From Heterostelium multicystogenum (taxonomy: Eukaryota > Evosea > Eumycetozoa > Acytosteliales > Acytosteliaceae), in contig RCNN01000057.1 of the NCBI GenBank assembly GCA_003667245.1, positions 62,001-126,000 of the forward strand: a stretch of DNA of 64,000 bases, read 5' to 3'. The notes below the pieces were generated by a model that searched no databases, was not told the origin of the DNA, and worked only from the letters and a program-made list of their open reading frames with translations. Below are positions 59,116 to 64,000 of this stretch, piece by piece (the first letter of the stretch is position 1; each line of letters begins with the position of its first letter). A program made the translations under genes and the position numbers.

Positions 59116-60728
59116 TTATAAAACAACGGACATGTATCGGGCTTTATTACTGTTCTTTTCAAATTTGGGGTCGTCATTGCCCGATGCCTCAAAAAATAGG
59201 ACAAGTCCATTGTGTTGTGGTTGTAGGTAGTGCTTGTTAAGTTTTTCGTTGTAGTATGACGTGGCTTGGCGTAAATAATTTTGCAGATTAGGTAGGTATT
59301 GGCAGTCTTGTATGGTTTCTGGCCTGTAGACTTTCAAGTATTTGACAGTTTCATTGCTTTCGATGAAATAGATTAAGCTCTCTCTGAATCTTGCTGACAG
59401 CCGCACCAGTGACTTTAATTGCTTGAGTTGATCGATATGATGGATTTTTCAAGTAAGTAGGACAGAGATAGTCTTTTTGAGGTTCGGTAGTAAATGCGTG
59501 GATTTCAGTATAATGCTTAAAAATGTGAACTTCCCCTTGAGTTTGAGTGTGGAAAGTTGCTCACCTATCATGGTTAGATCCTTTTGGAAGGCGAGAGATG
59601 ACATACCGTGCTCATACTCGCTCACCATATTGGTGTTCTCTGTTTGACGGGACTCCATATAGCACGAAACTGTGAGCTATTGGATGTAATAGAGAGGTAG
59701 TTCAACAACTTTCAGACCTCCTACAACTGGCTGAACAGCTAGGTTTTCTTCTGACGGAGTCCGATCGGGGCAGTGTACAATTCGATGATAGACATGATTC
59801 AATTTCAGTATTTGGACATTCACAAAAACAGATGAAATTTCAATGGCTAGTTGTTCACTTGCTATACTTCTCCATTCTGTGTAATGAAGGTGATCCAGCT
59901 CTAGTCTGGTGATGCTCTTGAACCAATCATCGGGTTTGAATACATTTTTGAGTGGAAGTGTCAAGGAGAGTGAAGTAAGATGCGGTGTGTCGGTAGGAAA
60001 GGTGACATCATTGATAGATCGGTTATTCTGCTTCAGTGTAAATGACTCAATGTTGGTAAATGCAGAGATATCAATGACATTGGTTGATTCATGATACACT
60101 GTCAGACGCTTTAGTTGGGTCGCACACAGCAGTGTAGCTAGATTGTTTCGCTTTGGTATATTCACCACTGTCAGAGCATCAACCTGCCAATGCCTATATA
60201 ATGATTCATTATAAATCTCCAGCCAAAGATGTCTATTATAGAGTTGACGTCTATCACTTCTCGGTACAATGGTAAAGTGTAGTCTTAAATCACGAAGTTT
60301 TAAACACAACAGTTAGCTTTGTAATATGAATCTTTTGTTGTTGCTCATCGTTAGAACTATCATTAGTGCCAACAGAAACAGGATGCAACTTCCGATATGA
60401 TCTTTGATAAGATTTGCGGATAGGTAATCAGGAATTGAGATGTGAAATCAGGAGTCGATATTCTAAGTGGCGTCTTGGCCACGATGTTTACGAGCCAATA
60501 GTGCGACACCAATGAAAGTCTCAATGGATTCCAATCGACTCGATGATATCGACATTCTTCCTCCGCCAACAATCTAATGATTTCACGCCATATGATATCA
60601 GTTAGTCTAGTCTGATTACAATTAATACAGGCAATACTAGTATTCTTTCTATAAATACTACCAAAACTATTACTACTACTACTACTACTACTATTAACAC
60701 CTCTATCTTTACTGCTTGATACACCCAT
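59116..60728 (-). CDS. F-box-like / leucine-rich protein with N-myristoylation start, tandem copy 2
   Basis: The ATG at 60728 gives MGVSSSKDRGVN, a Ser run, then CINCNQTRLTDIIWREIIRL and LSLVSHYWLVNIVAKTPLRI, matching copy 1 residue for residue in pattern (CIxxNQTxxxDxIWRxII). Repeats follow: LYRHWQVDALTVVNIPK, HLTSLSLTLPLKNVF, SITRLELDHLHYTEWRSI, VQILKLNHVYHRIVHC. The C-terminal half (LSTLKLKGKFTFLSI; ending KARYMSVVL) parallels copy 1. Frame breaks lie near 60375, 60305, 59665 and 59430. G2 with S6 again fits N-myristoylation. Not the same family as the poly-Asn F-box genes at 1-3 kb. Confidence 0.7.
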
Positions 60729-61087
60729 AAATTTAACAACTATAACGATTATTCCTCAATATAAATGATAATATAAATAGTAAAGTGTTGTTTAGACTAA
60801 ATAACAACGAAACAATTGTGATAATTGTGGTGGTTTTAGTTTTAGTTTAGTTTTAGTTTAGCTTGTTAGCTTAGTTGCAATATAATATGTGTGTTGTTTG
60901 AACATACATTTATGATAAATTTAAATAAACTAAATGAAAGTGTGTGATGTTACTTTTTTCAAAAGTCTGACTGCTTGATGACTGGACCAAATGAAAGATT
61001 AAAAATTAATTCATAGTTTTTTTGTATTATACCTTTTATATATATTATATTGTTTATTTATATATAATAATAATTTAATAAATAGAG
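60729..61087. other. Intergenic, divergent promoters
   Basis: Between the F-box-like copy 2 start and the SPC3 start. It contains direct TTTTAGTTTAG repeats (60837-60858). No gene. Confidence 0.4.
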
Positions 61088-61875
61088 ATGCATTTCAGTT
61101 TCACAGAGAGCAAATCTTATCATTTGCTTTGGCGGTGTTGTCTTGTTTGGTGTTCTTTTGTTGAATGTATTGAGTAGATCATTCTTCCCAGATCAATATA
61201 GATGTCAATTTGACTGGTTCAACTATTAAATTGTAGGTATTCAGATCTATTGAGAACTCTCAATCTAAATAATAAGAAACAATCTGATACATGGAGTTGT
61301 ATTGATTGTTTTGTTGTAATACAACTTTGTTACTGATTGACTTTTCATTTCATATCATGCAGTGTCAAGAGAAGAGATGTTGAACTTGCTCAAGTACATA
61401 TGAACTTACAAACAGATCTTACACCATTATTCAATTGGAATACTAAGCAATTGTTTTTGTATATAACTGCCGAATACAACACAAAAGAAACTGTATGTTA
61501 TTAAATCATAATGATGATAATAATAAATGAAGTTCTCACTACAATTTGATTCTAATCATAAATGTTATGATCAATAGGTTGTAAGTCAAGTAGTTCTGTG
61601 GGATTATATCTTAAAGGAGAAAGCAAATGCAGTAATCAAAGAGAAGAATTTAATTAAATATTTATTGATTGACCATTCTGGTGACTTAAAGTAAGAATCA
61701 AACTTATCATATTGATTGAATTTCAAAGGAAAACCTAACCAAACTTCAAAATTAACATTAGGGGACAAAAATAACTTTAACATTCAATTATAATGTAATA
61801 CCAATCAGTGGATTAATCACAAGACACAAAGAAGGATCATATTCATTCAAAATGCCAGTTGAATTATATAATTAA
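61088..61875 (+). CDS. spcs3: Signal peptidase complex subunit 3 (SPC22/23)
   Basis: An ATG at 61088, followed after one extra T by SVSQRANLIICFGGVVLFG and LLLNVLSRSFFPDQY, gives the N-terminal membrane anchor. Later exons give VKRRDVELAQVHMNLQTDLT, PLFNWNTKQLFLYITAEY, VVSQVVLWDYILKEK, KNLIKYLLIDHSGDLK and GTKITLTFNYNVIPISGLIT, ending FKMPVELYN. This is the family order: one N-terminal TM and a luminal beta domain with the FNWNxKQLFxYxxAEY signature. SPC3 is an essential non-catalytic subunit that holds the SEC11 protease at the ER translocon. Four exons; total about 175 residues, usual for the family. Confidence 0.88.
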
Positions 61876-61911
61876 AACACCCATATACTTATAACTATAA
61901 AAAGTACTTGT

Positions 61912-64000
61912 TTATTTTACTCTTCTATCTTTAAAATTGGTGTTGCTCATAATGTTGTTATTTGTTGTTGTGGTTGCTGCTGTTGGACCTTGTTTAAATA
62001 TTAATTGAATTTGATTTGTAATGTACTGAATCGATTGATCGATTGTTGTTGTTAAGTCGGGTATTGTTTTAAATCTGTCAGTTCCCTTTATCTTAATAAG
62101 TCTCTGGAGGAAACTATCCAAACAAAGCGAGAAATCCAATCTATCGTATTGATTCTTGCTGTCATTGGCGGAGGTTGTTGGTTGCTGATGTTGGAAGTGG
62201 AAATGATATAGCTTTATAAATTCACAGATTACCTTTAGAAGTGATTGTAATGTCTGAAACCTGAAGTGATTTGCTGTTGTTGTCGTTGTTGTTGTTATTG
62301 TTGTTGTCTGGGGCTGGGGCATCTGGAGTTGCAACTCCATCCTTTGTTGCTGAGGGAGTGGATGATATTTCAATTAAGAAGGTAAAGCATCGATCGAATA
62401 GATTATTCCAGCAACCCTCAATGGAGATGCAATCAATAACTTTGTCCTGTAACAGTGTCAGTAATATCCAATCGTATGAGTGTAGCCATTCCAAGGTGTA
62501 GGTTAATGACTGCATGACCAATGTAAACACCCGACTGTGTGAAAGCAAGTACTGTGGTATTAAGACACTGAAATCAATATGAAGCTTCACCATCTTCTTG
62601 ATGAGGTCCACAAATATTGATCCAAGTTGGTGACCAGTGAGACGGTTGATAGGCAATGGCTGTTGAAGCTCCTCGAGGGCAATAATTGTATGTTGTTGAA
62701 GGGTATTGCTTTGATCATTTCCTGCGGATGGATTGTTGCCTGAGCCAGTGGGAGTGGAAGAAGTTGGGGTGGATTCAACTTGTATTCATACATCATTATA
62801 TTTTGCTAGTAGTTGAACAACCAATTTGAAAAGTATGGGGAGTGTATTCTTGAGTTGCGGCGAAAGATTGTCGACAACAACGCCGAATACCTCGACTCCC
62901 AACATTGAGTTGGTTGTGAGCAATGTTGTCATGATCTCACTCTGAAGCTTTGCATCAAGTGGAGCATACACTACAACTTCATTACTGTTATCATCTCCTG
63001 AGTGCTGAGTGTCCAGGAGCTGTGATATTTTGCTCACTGAATTTCTCAAGCTTCGAGCAAACTGCCCGAAGATCTGTGGCCTCCTCCAAAACAGCCAAGT
63101 GGCTCTGAGCAATTCCAACGATGGTATAGTTTTGTTGATTGTTCTTGGTTACATCGGACATTGACATATTGAGGAGTTGCAGTGATGATTTGTTGAGAGA
63201 TACAGTTTGTTTCTTTGCAATTATTTCAATGGCTAGCACTCTAGCTTTTTGCAGTACCTCAGGCAAGCAGATCGACTCTGCTTGGCGAGTCAATCTCCTG
63301 CTAATCATGGAGGTAGCAACAGAGAGCACCGAATCATCAATGTCCATGGGTGTCAATAGAGAAATCAGTGCTCTAATATTGTTATGGCAGTAGAACTTTA
63401 CTTTTTCAGATGCTTGATTCCTAAGATTTTGTTGGACTGACATGACAAGCTCCTGAAGCCTTGAACCCTCAATCAGTACCGATGGACTATCACTGCTCTG
63501 TGCACCTGTACTATCTGGATGTGATGTCTGTTTTGAGGGAGATGATGTCGGTGAAACTAACTTTCTACTGTCTTCAAGGTAAGAGTTTGCCATTTTGATT
63601 GTAATTGGAATTGACAAATTGAATATCATCTCTGTAAAGAATGGTAGCAAGGTATCTTGTAATAGGTTGGAGAGCTTTGCAAGGCCTGGATGTGTCCAGA
63701 AAAACCACCATTCCAGCTGATTTTGAAGATGACTATTCTCGCTGCTATCGACACTACTTGGTTGGGAGGATATAGGAGTAATTTTCTTGACAGGAACAAC
63801 TTGCTTTCGTTTGTTGGGCACCAATTGTTTGGAAGGCGAGGACACAGGTGTGTTGGACTCGCTTGTGTTGCTTCCAGGTGTGTTAGTGCCGCTGCTAGGA
63901 CTGGTCGTAGTTGGTGTGGCTTCTGATTCGCTCAACGACTTCTGCAACTCCGATAGATAAGTATTGCTTGGATACGACCAGAGAAGTGAATAGCCAACGT
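61912..64000 (-). CDS. Codanin-1-like protein, C-terminal part (runs off right edge)
   Basis: The frame enters from the right and goes through a Ser/Thr/Pro-rich linker, then helical blocks LEWWFFWTHPGLAKLSNLLQ, LVMSVQQNLRNQASEKVKFY, ICLPEVLQKARVLAIEIIAK, VVVDNLSPQLKNTLPILFK, HQLGSIFVDLIKKMVKLHID and LEWLHSYDWILLTLLQDKVI, with a last short exon (about 62150-61912, QYDRLDFSLCLDSFLQRLIK) after an intron. The WFF-HP-LxK segment and the helical C-terminus resemble codanin-1, which binds ASF1 and controls histone supply. This is a weak, memory-based match; another helical repeat protein is possible. Shifts occur near 63000 and 62780. The start lies beyond 64000. Confidence 0.5.

Overview
The window looks like nuclear DNA of a social amoeba (dictyostelid). 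It is AT-rich, with short GT-AG introns, AAT/AAC microsatellites that become poly-Asn/Gln/Thr tracts in proteins, an F-box/LP-repeat family in several copies, and recognisable dictyostelid genes such as a CHASE-domain adenylyl cyclase of the AcgA type. The coding base composition is less AT-extreme than I would expect for D. discoideum, so a Cavenderia- or Heterostelium-like species is more likely; that is an inference. Many conserved genes (prpf8, cystathionine gamma-lyase, eIF3g, DEK) are broken by single-base indels. I read most of these as draft-sequence errors rather than gene death.

Layout. 1-3.2 kb: two copies of an F-box/LP-repeat gene (the left one cut by the window edge) around a stretch of degenerate sequence. 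3.9-5 kb: a five-exon Rab-like GTPase with an aberrant switch I. 6.2-7.9 kb: an alpha/beta hydrolase and a convergent four-TM protein. 9.7-15.2 kb: minus-strand genes for a RINT1/Tip20 tether subunit, a saposin-like protein and a DEK homologue. 16-19.1 kb: a USP10/Ubp3-like deubiquitinase. 20.1-22.3 kb: a Brf-type TFIIB-family factor. 22.3-28.2 kb: tRNA-Leu(CAA), a small thioredoxin-fold protein with an altered active site, a third F-box-family copy whose 5' half is replaced by a LINE-type reverse transcriptase, and tRNA-Ile(AAT) just beside that element.

28.5-35.1 kb: a putative mitochondrial protein, eIF3g and a large ankyrin-repeat protein. 37.8-45 kb: adenylyl cyclase G-like protein, an N-formylglutamate amidohydrolase-like protein, a small orphan and an EF-hand sensor. 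45.6-52.8 kb: PRPF8, the spliceosome core protein. 53.4-57.3 kb: a METTL24-like membrane methyltransferase, a probable BLOC-1 pallidin subunit and cystathionine gamma-lyase. 57.4-60.7 kb: a tandem pair of F-box-like proteins, both starting with a probable N-myristoylation signal. 61.1-64 kb: signal peptidase subunit SPC3 and the C-terminal part of a codanin-1-like protein that runs off the right edge.

The genes are mostly unrelated housekeeping units and form no operon. The points of biological interest are the chimera of tRNA gene, retroelement and F-box fragment at 26-28 kb, the lipid-anchored F-box-like pair, and the atypical Rab and thioredoxin active sites. I found no convincing wholly new multi-gene system.
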